The notes: generated by a model not told the origin, from the sequence alone. 10,900 nt of DNA from JBBDXI01 sp040902425 (GCA_040902425.1 JBBDXI010000113.1:1-10900), one strand, 5' to 3'; positions 1 to 6,401 are shown, numbered from the stretch's first letter. Numbers and translations: made by a program.

Positions 1-1778
1 TCGCCCCGGCGCCGGGCGAGGGCGCCCGCGGCGCCTTCGAACAGCCGCCGTCGCTCCGGCGCCGGCCGCCCGGCCCACGCGGCCTGCGCGGCCCGCGCGG
101 CGTCCAGCGCGCGGCCCACCTGGCCGGCATCCGCCAGCGCGTGGCGGTAGGCGACCCGCCCGGGCCGCGAGCGGTCGCGCCCCGCGGCCTCCGCGGCGCC
201 CGCGACGAGCCCGCCCGCGATCTGCAGCGGCACCGTCTCCGCCGGCCGCTCGCGCCACGCGGCCCGCACCCGGTCGAGCCAGTCCCGGTTGGCGGCGAGC
301 GCCCAGTCCGTGTCGGGCTCGTTCGCGAACGGCGCGGTCGGATCCGGATCCGCGCCGGGACCGGCTGGGCCGGCCTCGGCCCCGCGGTCCTGGGTGCGGC
401 GCGGCGCGTCCGGCAGCGCCACCAGCAGGTCGAAGGCGCGCAGGAATCGATCGCGCTCGAGCGCCCACTCGGGCGAGCCCGGCTCGAGGCCGAAGACGTG
501 GCGCAGGAAGTTGTCCGGGGCGGTGTTCTCGTCGAGCCGCCGGACGAGGTAGGCGATCGCGCTGTGGAAATCCTCCGCCCGCACCACCGGCGCGTAGAGC
601 AGCAGGCCGCCCGCGCGCTTCTGGACCGCGCGCGCCTGGTGGTTGGCCATGCCCTCGAGCATCTCGAACTCCACCCAGGCCTCGACGCCCTGCTCCTCGC
701 GGCACAGGAGCCCGTAGGCGACGTCGAAGAGGTTGTGGCTAGCGATGCCGAGATGGACGGCGGCGGCGTGCTCGCGGCGGCAGCCGTACTCGATCATCCG
801 CTTGAAGTTGGCGTCGACGTCGGACTTGCTCGTGAACGGCGCCTGGGGCCAGCCGTGCAGATCGGCCTCGATGCGCTCCATGGCGAGGTTGGCGCCCTTC
901 ACCACGCGCAGCTTGATCGGCGCCCCGCCGCGCGCGCAGCGCGCCGCCGCCCACGCCACGAGCGCCCGCTGGATGCGGTGTGATTCGGGCAGGTACGCCT
1001 GGAGCACGAGGCCGGCCGGGAGCGCGAGGAACTCCGCCTCGTCCAGCACCTCGCGGAACGCGGCGACGGTGAGGTCGAGGTCGCGGTACTCCTCCATGTC
1101 GAGGTTGACGAACTTCGGCGTGACCCGGCCGTCCGGATGCCGGTACCGGTGCCGCAGCGCCTGCCGATAGAGCGTGCGCAGCCGATCCTTCACGATCAGG
1201 ACGGTCTCCCGGAACGCGGTCAGCTCGATCTGGCTCGACACCGAGGAGACCTTCACCGAGATGTACTCGACGTCGTCGCGGGCGAGGAGCGCCAGGTACG
1301 CCTCGAGGCGGCGGGCCGCCTCGCCCTCGCCCAGGATCGCCTCGCCGAGCTGGTTCAGGTTGAGGCGGATCCCGGCGGCGGTTCGCTTCGCCAGGTAGCG
1401 GCGCAGGTCCTCGTCTTCGCCGGGCAGGATCAGCGCCTCGGTCTCCTGGCGGAGGCGGGCCACGATCGGCGGGACCACCAGGCTCGGCAGGTACTGGCCC
1501 ATCAGCGCGCCGACCGTGAGGCCCAGCCGCTCCCACCACTCCATGAACCGCGGCGTCCCGTACCGCTCGAGCAGGTAGTGAAGCTGGTCGGCGATGCGTG
1601 CCGGGCGGCGGCTGCGGAAGGCCTGGTCGGTGAGCGCGATCGTGAGCGCCTTGCCGCGCGGGTCCGCCATCAGGCGGGCGAGCCGCTCCGCCCGGGCCAG
1701 CTCCTCCGCGGTCTGCCCGGCCCGGGCCTCCCGCAGCAGCGCCTCCGCCAGCTCGACCGCCCGGCCAGCCCGATCCAT
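1..1778 (-). CDS. putA: Bifunctional proline dehydrogenase / glutamate-semialdehyde dehydrogenase (PutA), 3' part beyond the window
   Basis: The minus-strand frame from ATG at 1778 stays open for about 592 codons to the left edge, so no stop codon is seen. PutA oxidises proline to pyrroline-5-carboxylate with FAD, then the semialdehyde to glutamate with NAD+. Residues about 1-460 form the proline dehydrogenase region. Visible motifs are DMEEYRDLDLT from D227, VVKGAN with the conserved lysine K294, FTSKSDVDANF, ASHNLFDVAYG, FEMLEGMANHQ, and RRLDEN with R413/R414, which in PutA bind the proline carboxylate. A Pro/Ala/Gly linker (about 460-483) leads to FANEPDTDW at F484, the usual entry to the aldehyde dehydrogenase domain. 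That domain's catalytic Cys and Glu would lie outside the window. Known PutA proteins are about 1000-1300 residues, so roughly half is missing. AGGAG sits just 2 nt before the ATG, which is tight. No DNA-binding N-terminal domain is present. The family call is secure. It diverges from the MFS gene. Confidence 0.93.
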   Translation of the reverse strand, partial: MDRAGRAVELAEALLREARAGQTAEELARAERLARLMADPRGKALTIALTDQAFRSRRPARIADQLHYLLERYGTPRFMEWWERLGLTVGALMGQYLPSLVVPPIVARLRQETEALILPGEDEDLRRYLAKRTAAGIRLNLNQLGEAILGEGEAARRLEAYLALLARDDVEYISVKVSSVSSQIELTAFRETVLIVKDRLRTLYRQALRHRYRHPDGRVTPKFVNLDMEEYRDLDLTVAAFREVLDEAEFLALPAGLVLQAYLPESHRIQRALVAWAAARCARGGAPIKLRVVKGANLAMERIEADLHGWPQAPFTSKSDVDANFKRMIEYGCRREHAAAVHLGIASHNLFDVAYGLLCREEQGVEAWVEFEMLEGMANHQARAVQKRAGGLLLYAPVVRAEDFHSAIAYLVRRLDENTAPDNFLRHVFGLEPGSPEWALERDRFLRAFDLLVALPDAPRRTQDRGAEAGPAGPGADPDPTAPFANEPDTDWALAANRDWLDRVRAAWRERPAETVPLQIAGGLVAGAAEAAGRDRSRPGRVAYRHALADAGQVGRALDAARAAQAAWAGRPAPERRRLFEGAAGALARRRG

Positions 1779-1809
1779 GACTCCTGAGGGTACTCCCTCG
1801 GCGAGGCCA

Positions 1810-1867
1810 CCCTCACCCAACCCTCGGCCTCCCCCTCTCCCCTCTGGGGAGAGGGCAGGGTGAGGGG
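1810..1867 (+). repeat. Intergenic hairpin repeat, copy A (full, with outer arms)
   Basis: The core is a 10-bp perfect stem (CCCTCTCCCC at 1833-1842 and GGGGAGAGGG at 1846-1855) around a TCT loop, followed by CA and GGGTGAGGGG. This copy also has a left outer arm, CCCTCACCC at 1810-1818, which can pair with GGGTGAGGG at 1858-1866 to give a long nested hairpin. It lies in the divergent region between putA and the MFS gene. It has no T-tract, so it is not a classical intrinsic terminator. Confidence 0.85.
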
Positions 1868-1920
1868 CCGAGAGGTGAGGGGCCGAGAGGCGAGGGGCCG
1901 AGAGATGAGGGGCCGATCTA
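1861..1920 (+). repeat. Tandem 15-bp repeat, four units, expanded from the hairpin tail
   Basis: Units are 1861-1875, 1876-1890, 1891-1905 and 1906-1920. The first two are identical (TGAGGGGCCGAGAGG), the third differs at two positions, and the fourth degenerates in its last four bases. The first unit overlaps the 3' tail of hairpin copy A, so the array looks like local slippage or unequal duplication of that tail. No convincing gene covers it. Confidence 0.9.
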
Positions 1921-2039
1921 CGTCAACGCATTGACACCGATCGTCGCGCCCCGCTTCCCAGAACGACGCAGCCACGCGCTTCTCCGGGGAATCGCGCGCC
2001 GAAATCCCTGGCGCAGGACGTGCATGGCATTCAGCAGTT

Positions 2040-3533
2040 GTGAAGACACCCCGCGCCTCCATCGTTCTGGCATCGCTCGCACGCATCGCCTCCGCCTTCT
2101 CGATCCCCCAGCCCGGCGAACCGCTACCCGGCTCCAGCCCCGCCCTCACGGGCGCCCCGCGATCGGATCGGGCGGGGTCCCGGTCACCGGCGCCGGCCCG
2201 GCCGCTGCGCCGCTCGCTCAACGCCGCCGTCGCCGAGGGCGCCGCCGCCGAGATCTTCGCCGCCTGCGCCACCGGGGCGGTGATCATCGGCTGGGCGCTC
2301 TACCTCGGCGCGAGCGCGTCGGTGATCGGCTTCCTGGGCGCCCTGCCCCTGGGCGCCCAGATCGTGACCCTGCCCGCCGCCTGGTTCACCAGCGCGCGCA
2401 GCCGCAAGGCGGTCACCCTCTGGGCCATCGGGATCTCGCGGCTGACGTTCCTTCCTCTGCTCGCCCTCCCGACCCTCGACGTGGACGCGTCCACCAAGCT
2501 CCACCTCTTCCTGGCCATCGTCGCGGTCAGCACGATCTTCAGCGTGGTCGGCAACAGCGCCTGGGTGGCCTGGATGGGCGACCTGATCCCGGACCGCATC
2601 CGCGGCCGCTTCGTCGGACGGCGCACCATCTTCATCAGCGTCGCGGGCACGCTGACCTCGCTCGGGGCCGCGGTCCTGCTCGACCGGCTCGCGCCGCTCG
2701 GCTGGACCGGCGCCGCGCTGTGCGCCCTCACTCTCACCGCCTGCCTGGCCGGCGTCGTCAGCGTGGTGCTGATGCTCCGCCAGCACGAGCCGCCCGCCGC
2801 CGCCGAGCCCGGCGTGTCCGCCTGGCCCGCGCTCCGGCTCGCGCTCGGCGACCTGCGGGCCCGGCCGTTCCTCGGCTACCTCTTCGCCTGGAACGCGGCG
2901 GTGGGCATCTCGGCCAGCTTCTTCGCCTACCACATGCTGACCAACCTCCACACCGGCTTCCTGGTGGTGGCCGCCCACGGCGTCGGCGTGGCCGCGGTGC
3001 GCATCGCCTCGGCCCGCTTCTGGGGCCACGCGGTCGACCGGATCGGCGCGGGGCCCGTCCTGGTCTTCTGCTCCTTCGGCATCGCGGCGGTGCCGCTCAC
3101 CTGGTTCGTCATCACGCCGGACCGGCTGTGGCCGATCGCCTTCGACGCGGTGTTCGCCGGCTTTCTGTGGGCCGGCCACGGCATCGCCGCGTTCGACCTG
3201 ACCATCGGGCTCGCTCCCCGCGTGTCGCGCCCCTTCTACCTGGCCGCCTTCGCCACCGCCGGCGGCCTCGGCTTCGGCGCGGGCGCGCTGCTGGCCGGCC
3301 AGCTCGCGGCCCTATTCCCCGCCCACTTCGTGCTGGCCGGGGAAGCCTGGACCAGCCTGCACGTCCTCTTCCTGATCTCCGCGGTCGGCCGCCTGGCCTC
3401 CGCCGCGCTCTCCCTGCGCCTGCACGATCCGGGCGCCCGCGGCGACGTACCCGACCTGATCCGCGCGCTCAACGAGCGGCTGGGCATCGGCGCCGTCCGC
3501 CCCTACCTACCCGAAGCCCTCCTCCGCCGCTGA
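2040..3533 (+). CDS. Major facilitator superfamily (MFS) transporter
   Basis: This frame encodes 497 residues rich in long hydrophobic segments from about residue 64 to 470, consistent with about 12 membrane helices. After helix 4 a cytoplasmic-loop signature is visible (G180-D181 followed by P..RIRGRF.GRR), which resembles the MFS loop motif. A longer loop around residues 245-265 separates two halves. The substrate cannot be read from the sequence. The start is uncertain. GTG at 2040 is the first usable start in the frame, which is open only from 1935, but it has no good ribosome binding site. Residues 1-53 are Pro/Ser/Arg-rich and unlike a transporter N-terminus, and recognisable sequence begins near L56 (codon CTG at 2205). 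The true start may be nearer there. A hairpin repeat begins 7 nt after the stop. The flanking genes give no operon clue. Confidence 0.85.
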   Translation: MKTPRASIVLASLARIASAFSIPQPGEPLPGSSPALTGAPRSDRAGSRSPAPARPLRRSLNAAVAEGAAAEIFAACATGAVIIGWALYLGASASVIGFLGALPLGAQIVTLPAAWFTSARSRKAVTLWAIGISRLTFLPLLALPTLDVDASTKLHLFLAIVAVSTIFSVVGNSAWVAWMGDLIPDRIRGRFVGRRTIFISVAGTLTSLGAAVLLDRLAPLGWTGAALCALTLTACLAGVVSVVLMLRQHEPPAAAEPGVSAWPALRLALGDLRARPFLGYLFAWNAAVGISASFFAYHMLTNLHTGFLVVAAHGVGVAAVRIASARFWGHAVDRIGAGPVLVFCSFGIAAVPLTWFVITPDRLWPIAFDAVFAGFLWAGHGIAAFDLTIGLAPRVSRPFYLAAFATAGGLGFGAGALLAGQLAALFPAHFVLAGEAWTSLHVLFLISAVGRLASAALSLRLHDPGARGDVPDLIRALNERLGIGAVRPYLPEALLRR

Positions 3534-3540
3534 CAAGAAC

Positions 3541-3589
3541 CCCTCTCCGCTTCCCCCTCGGACCGAAGGGGAGAGGGCAGGGTGAGGGG
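3541..3589 (+). repeat. Intergenic hairpin repeat, copy B (enlarged loop)
   Basis: The left arm CCCTCTCC (3541-3548) and right arm GGGGAGAGGG (3568-3577) flank a larger internal segment containing a second partly self-complementary piece (CCTCGG and CCGAAGG). The usual CA plus GGGTGAGGGG tail follows to 3589. The copy starts 7 nt after the MFS stop codon, a position suited to transcript 3'-end formation or protection. Confidence 0.8.
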
Positions 3590-3616
3590 CCCGCTGCTTG
3601 CCGACGGTCGAGGCCA

Positions 3617-3651
3617 CCCTCACCCCAACCCTCTCCCTGGAAGGGAGAGGG
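3617..3651 (-). repeat. Intergenic hairpin repeat, copy C (opposite orientation, compensated stem)
   Basis: CCCTCACCC lies to the left (3617-3625) and no tail lies to the right, so this copy is reversed relative to most others. The stem arms are CCCTCTCCCT (3629-3638) and AGGGAGAGGG (3642-3651) around GGA. The loop-closing pair is T-A instead of the C-G of other copies, so both sides changed together. Confidence 0.8.
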
Positions 3652-3683
3652 GGCTCGAGACGAAGGGCCTTCCCTCCGCTTTC

Positions 3684-3736
3684 CCCTCTCCCCTCTGGGG
3701 AGAGGGTAGGGTGAGGGGCTTGGGGTGAGGGGCTTG
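3684..3736 (+). repeat. Intergenic hairpin repeat, copy D, with duplicated 14-bp tail
   Basis: The stem is 3684-3693 and 3697-3706 with a TCT loop. TA replaces the usual CA before GGGTGAGGGG. The tail unit GGGTGAGGGGCTTG occurs twice back to back (3709-3722 and 3723-3736), a perfect 14-bp tandem duplication. Confidence 0.85.
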
Positions 3737-3737
3737 C

Positions 3738-3902
3738 TTGACCCCGCGCCCGGTTCAGCGCATCCTCCCCGCATCGGAGGCACAAGAGGACCGATCGTAT
3801 TACCCGCTGCACCCGGCGGAGTCGGTGATACCGCGCGAGACCGACTGGCGGACGCTCGTCGTCCCGGACGCACCGCGCCCCCAGGTGCTCCAGCAGGCGT
3901 AG
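3738..3902 (+). pseudogene. Unrecognised coding-like remnant of about 54 codons
   Basis: The frame ending at TAG 3900-3902 is open back to 3729, where it enters hairpin copy D. The translation from TTG 3738 is balanced and protein-like, including SYYPLHPAESVIPRETDW and RTLVVPDAPRPQVLQQA. Third positions are mostly G or C while second positions are mixed, the pattern of real coding sequence in this genome. There is no ATG or GTG start and no ribosome binding site, and the 5' side is replaced by repeat sequence. It therefore looks like the 3' end of a truncated gene, or a short gene with a TTG start. I do not recognise the family. An antisense frame is also open but less protein-like. Confidence 0.35.
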
Positions 3903-3914
3903 CCGCCCATGAAT

Positions 3915-3947
3915 CCCTCTCCCCTCTGGGGAGAGGGCAGGGTGAGG
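3915..3947 (+). repeat. Intergenic hairpin repeat, copy E
   Basis: Standard core: stem 3915-3924 with 3928-3937, TCT loop, CA and a shortened GGGTGAGG tail to 3947. It follows the stop of the 3738-3902 remnant by 12 nt and is separated from copy F by 25 nt. Confidence 0.88.
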
Positions 3948-3972
3948 TCTGAAGAGCCTTTCCTCCCTATAT

Positions 3973-4008
3973 CCCTCTCCCCTCTGGGGAGAGGGCAGGG
4001 TGAGGGGG
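3973..4008 (+). repeat. Intergenic hairpin repeat, copy F, directly upstream of the dehydrogenase start
   Basis: Stem 3973-3982 with 3986-3995, TCT loop, CA, and a GGGTGAGGGGG tail to 4008. Only 3 nt separate it from the ribosome binding site of the alcohol dehydrogenase. If transcribed, the hairpin would sit in the 5' untranslated leader of that mRNA and could affect translation or stability. Confidence 0.88.
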
Positions 4009-4011
4009 CGC

Positions 4012-4017
4012 GAGGAG
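4012..4017 (+). promoter_or_regulatory. Ribosome binding site that fixes the dehydrogenase start
   Basis: GAGGAG lies 3 nt before ATG 4021. An in-frame GTG at 4000 would place the start inside hairpin copy F and add seven residues that are only repeat translation. The site therefore favours 4021. Confidence 0.7.
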
Positions 4018-4020
4018 ATC

Positions 4021-4980
4021 ATGCGAGCTCTGGTCCTCGAGAAGTTCAACGGCCCGTTCGTCCCCAAGGACGTGCCCACGCCCGTCATCGCCCCGCACGA
4101 GGCGCTGGTCCGGGTGCGGAACGTCGGGGTCTGCGGCACCGACGTGAAGATCCGCGCCGACCGGATGGGGCTCGGCGTGATCCCGCTGATCATGGGCCAC
4201 GAGATCGCGGGCGAGGTGGCGGAGGTCGGCCGCGAGGTGCGGGGCTTCGCCCCGGGCGACCGGGTCGTCGTGAACTTCTACGTCACCTGCGGGCGCTGCC
4301 CGTTCTGCCGCGCGGGCCGCGACACCCTCTGCCCCGAGGTCCGCCAGCACGGCTTCAGCATCGACGGCGGCTTCGCGGAGTATCTGAAGACCCCGGGCGT
4401 CAACCTGTGCAAGGTCCCGGACCACGTCTCGCTCGAGGCGGCCTCGATCCTCGGCGACGCCGTCGCGACCTCCTATCACGCGATCACCAAGCGCGCGCAG
4501 GTCCGGCCCGGCACGACGCTGGCGCTGATCGGCGTCGGCGGCGTGGGCCTGCACGCGCTGCAGATGGCCCGACTGGCCGGCGGCTGGGTGATCGCGGTCG
4601 ACGTCAACGAGGCGCGCCTCGAGCTGGCCCGGACCCTCGGCGCCGACGCGGTGGTGGATGCCCGCAGCGGCCCGTTCCACGAAGCGGTGCGCAAGCTCAC
4701 CGGCGGCCAGAACCTGAAGCGCGCCGGGCGGCTCGTCTTCGTCGGCTACACGCCCGAGGTCCCGATGTCGGTGATGCCGCGCGAGCTGGTCCGGAGCGAG
4801 CTGGAGATCGTCGGCTCCCGCGCCAACACCAAGCAGGAGCTACAGGAGACGATGGACCTGGTGGCCCGCGGCCGCATCAAGTCGATCGTCGACCGCGTGA
4901 TCCCGCTCGCCGACATCGAGGAAGCCTTCACCGCCCTCCGCGAAGGCCGCCCCCTCGGCCGCAACGTCCTCGCAATCTAA
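4021..4980 (+). CDS. Zinc-dependent medium-chain alcohol dehydrogenase family protein, internally shortened
   Basis: This 319-residue MDR-superfamily protein would oxidise an alcohol with NAD+. Catalytic-zinc ligands appear as C38 (GVCGTD) and the GHE motif at H60/E61, with D146 (ILGDAV) where many relatives have Cys or Asp. Four structural-zinc cysteines are C90, C93, C96 and C104. The nucleotide-binding fold shows GVGGVG from G171 and an acidic D194 at the end of the next strand, which favours NAD over NADP. The family is usually about 340-350 residues. Here LTGGQ (to Q230) runs almost directly into LKRAGRLVFVGY (from L232), whereas relatives have some 20-27 more residues covering a Rossmann strand and helix. 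The frame is intact, so the gene looks functional on paper, but cofactor binding may be damaged. The substrate is unknown. It converges with the MaoC pair across hairpin G. Confidence 0.9.
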   Translation: MRALVLEKFNGPFVPKDVPTPVIAPHEALVRVRNVGVCGTDVKIRADRMGLGVIPLIMGHEIAGEVAEVGREVRGFAPGDRVVVNFYVTCGRCPFCRAGRDTLCPEVRQHGFSIDGGFAEYLKTPGVNLCKVPDHVSLEAASILGDAVATSYHAITKRAQVRPGTTLALIGVGGVGLHALQMARLAGGWVIAVDVNEARLELARTLGADAVVDARSGPFHEAVRKLTGGQNLKRAGRLVFVGYTPEVPMSVMPRELVRSELEIVGSRANTKQELQETMDLVARGRIKSIVDRVIPLADIEEAFTALREGRPLGRNVLAI

Positions 4981-4982
4981 TC

Positions 4983-5056
4983 CCCTCTCCCCTCTGGGGA
5001 GAGGGCCAGGGTGAGGGGCGAGCCTACGGTGAGGGGGCTAGGGTGAGGGGCGAAGC
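4983..5056 (+). repeat. Intergenic hairpin repeat, copy G, between converging genes
   Basis: The stem is 4983-4992 with 4996-5005 around TCT, then CCA and GGGTGAGGGG. The stem starts 2 nt after the dehydrogenase stop codon. The tail recurs imperfectly near 5029-5037 and 5042-5051, giving three tail-like units. The last runs into the 3' end of the minus-strand MaoC gene. In this convergent position it could serve as a bidirectional transcript end. Confidence 0.85.
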
Positions 5057-5454
5057 CCGCTCGCCGTCCCCACCGCGGTCTTCTCCCCGAGCTGGTTCTC
5101 GCACCACACCTCGACGACCACGCGCGTCCCCCCACCCTCGGGCCGCATCTCCTTCACCACCCCGTGCACGGTCAGCCGATCCCCCGCGTACACCGGCTTG
5201 ATGAAGGCCATCGACAGCGTCCCGCCCCTGACGAACCCCGCCCCGAGAAAGCGCGTCATCATCTCCGACGCGTAGGCGGTCGACATCATCCCCTGCGCCA
5301 GCGTGGTGCGGAACCCCTTCTCGCGCGCCCACGCCTCGTCGGAGTGAATGGAGCGCGGGCGCACCCCCGAGTAGACGTCGATCCGCCGCTGCGACAGCTC
5401 CTTCACGAGCGCCGGCAGCTCCTGCCCGACCGGGACGGCTTCAGTGACCGACAT
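5038..5454 (-). CDS. MaoC-like hotdog-fold dehydratase, second gene of the pair
   Basis: The 138-residue product has the single-hotdog MaoC layout. The helix segment SIHSDEAWAREKGFRTT followed by LAQGMMS (residues 35-57) corresponds to the hydratase motif, and the usual strands follow (KPVYAGDRLTVHGVV, then RVVVEVWCENQLGE). Family members hydrate enoyl-CoA or related thioesters. H37 matches the catalytic His, but the position five residues earlier, normally Asp, is R32. The start is ATG 5454, inside the last codons of the upstream gene (14-nt overlap), with GGAGGG 8 nt upstream, so translation is probably coupled. The stop TAG and the last few codons lie within the expanded tail of hairpin G, so the native C-terminus may have been replaced. 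The substrate is unknown. Confidence 0.85.
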   Translation of the reverse strand: MSVTEAVPVGQELPALVKELSQRRIDVYSGVRPRSIHSDEAWAREKGFRTTLAQGMMSTAYASEMMTRFLGAGFVRGGTLSMAFIKPVYAGDRLTVHGVVKEMRPEGGGTRVVVEVWCENQLGEKTAVGTASGLRPSP

Positions 5455-5863
5455 GGCGCGTGCCCTCCGGGATCAGCATCTGGGTGAACTGCCCGCGCAC
5501 GAGCGCGGTGCCCGCCTCGTCCTCGGTGACGAACTCGGTGACCATGTACTGCCGGCCGCGCCGCTCGTACTTGTCGAGCAGCCGGCCGCGCGAGCGCACG
5601 CGCATCCCGGGCCGGATCGGCTCGAGGAACTCGAACGCCATCTTGGCGTGGAGCCCGGCGTGCACGAGGTACTTGCCGTGGCGCAGATGCAGGGCCTGGT
5701 TGGCCATCAGCGTCGGATTGGCCATCGCCCCTCCGAGCGGCTGCTGATCATCCACCGCGAAGGCATACGCCTCGATGTCCTCCGGGGTGACGAGGTGCGT
5801 GTCCGACACGAACTCCTCCCCGACCGTCAGCACGTCGTACGTCAGCTTCGGGAACTCCCTCAT
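5441..5863 (-). CDS. MaoC-like N-terminal-type hotdog protein, first gene of the pair
   Basis: The 140-residue product resembles the MaoC/FAS1-type dehydratase N-terminal family. It has a strand-rich start, VTPEDIEAYAFAVDDQQP (residues 25-42), a hydrophobic helix around residues 50-60, then HAGLHAKMAFEFLEPIRPG and strands including YMVTEFVTEDEAG. D39 aligns with the catalytic Asp of R-specific hydratases, but no His lies five residues later (G44). The downstream MaoC protein shows the reverse pattern. Such adjacent genes commonly make heteromeric enoyl-CoA or acyl-thioester hydratases. ATG 5863 has AGGAGG at 5870-5875, 6 nt upstream, a strong site. The stop codon at 5441-5443 lies within the next gene. 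The gap to the CBS gene is 49 nt, so one transcript is plausible. Confidence 0.85.
   Translation of the reverse strand: MREFPKLTYDVLTVGEEFVSDTHLVTPEDIEAYAFAVDDQQPLGGAMANPTLMANQALHLRHGKYLVHAGLHAKMAFEFLEPIRPGMRVRSRGRLLDKYERRGRQYMVTEFVTEDEAGTALVRGQFTQMLIPEGTRHVGH
5463..5468 (-). promoter_or_regulatory. Internal ribosome binding site for the overlapping MaoC gene
   Basis: GGAGGG, read on the minus strand, lies 8 nt upstream of ATG 5454 and inside the coding sequence of the preceding MaoC gene. With the 14-nt overlap it supports translational coupling and roughly equal production of the two proteins. Confidence 0.6.
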
Positions 5864-5896
5864 GTCTCGCCTCCTGCCCGGGAGTGTACCCGATCT

Positions 5897-5909
5897 CCCC
5901 TCTCCCCTC
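5897..5909 (+). repeat. Half copy of the hairpin repeat (copy H)
   Basis: Only the left arm and loop (CCCCTCTCCCCTC) are present. The right arm and the GGGTGAGGGG tail are absent. It sits in the 49-nt gap between the CBS and MaoC genes, 3 nt beyond the CBS stop codon. It may be a decayed or partly deleted copy, or chance in C-rich sequence. Confidence 0.5.
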
Positions 5910-5912
5910 AGC

Positions 5913-6365
5913 CTACACGCTCGGCCGAGCGGGCTCCGGCGGCACCTGGTAGAGATACTCCCGCAGGTAGCGGATCTCGTCGCCCTTGTCCTGCATGTCC
6001 ACCCGGATCAGGTCGCGGATCGAGATCATGGAGAGCAGCTCCGGTCCCTTGACGACCAGCAGGTGGCGGATGTTGGCCTGATCCATCTTCCGGATGGCGG
6101 ACTGGTGGTCCTCGTCGGGATCGCCGACGATGATCTGCGTCGTCATGACGTCGCCCACCGGCGTGCGGTCAGGATCGAGCCCGCGGTCCACCACCCGTCG
6201 GACCAGGTCGCGCTCGGAGAAGACGCCGACCAGGCGCTCGCCGTCGAGCACCAGGACGATGCCGACATTGTTGGCGGTCATGACCTGCGCCGCTTGCCTC
6301 ACCGCCGCCCCACGCTGAACCACGTAGAGAAATCCGGGCTGCATGACTTCGCGCAGCTTCTTCAT
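5913..6365 (-). CDS. CBS-domain pair protein
   Basis: The 150-residue product consists almost entirely of two CBS domains (about residues 8-61 and 70-124). Each shows the expected pattern: a variable start, a helix, a hydrophobic strand (VGIVLVLDGERLVGVFSERDLVRRV, given here with V34 to V58; and HLLVVKG with MISIRDLIRV), and an Asp near the helix start (D53, D118). CBS pairs bind adenosine nucleotides or S-adenosylmethionine and act as regulatory modules. With no other domain here, it would act as a stand-alone sensor on an unknown partner. ATG 6365 has AGGAGG at 6372-6377, 6 nt upstream. It follows the lipoprotein gene by 36 nt and precedes the MaoC pair on the same strand. No signal peptide is seen, so it is probably cytoplasmic. 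Confidence 0.92.
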   Translation of the reverse strand: MKKLREVMQPGFLYVVQRGAAVRQAAQVMTANNVGIVLVLDGERLVGVFSERDLVRRVVDRGLDPDRTPVGDVMTTQIIVGDPDEDHQSAIRKMDQANIRHLLVVKGPELLSMISIRDLIRVDMQDKGDEIRYLREYLYQVPPEPARPSV

Positions 6366-6401
6366 CGCCAGCCTCCTGTCGCCGCGCCCCCGCCGCGACC
6401 T

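Larger units (their letters stand above)
3534..4011. other. Gene-poor, repeat-dense intergenic region between MFS and alcohol dehydrogenase genes
   Basis: Nearly 480 bases hold five hairpin repeat copies (B to F) and one 54-codon coding-like remnant at 3738-3902. Several open frames run through the repeats on both strands, but their products are low-complexity translations of the hairpin sequence. I see no RNA gene here and no clear promoter for the downstream dehydrogenase. Confidence 0.7.

Noticed and set aside
141..983. Plus-strand open frames across 141-1787, opposite putA
   Set aside because: The minus strand carries an uninterrupted PutA reading frame with many conserved motifs. The plus-strand products are Arg/Ala/Pro-rich shadows.
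1931..3709. A 592-codon plus-strand frame overlapping the MFS gene, with an ATG at 2023
   Set aside because: It is extremely Arg/Pro-rich with no hydrophobic segments. The overlapping frame from 2040 gives a clear membrane transporter.
3541..4008. CRISPR-like array from the clustered repeats
   Set aside because: The copies differ in length and orientation, the gaps are irregular (from about 25 to about 180 bases), one gap holds coding-like sequence, and no cas genes are present.
4000..4020. GTG 4000 as the start of the alcohol dehydrogenase
   Set aside because: It lies in a hairpin repeat, would add only repeat-derived residues, and ATG 4021 has its own GAGGAG site.
4983..5005. Classical Rho-independent terminator after the dehydrogenase
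   Set aside because: The hairpin is strong, but no run of T follows on either strand. It is reported as a member of the repeat family instead.
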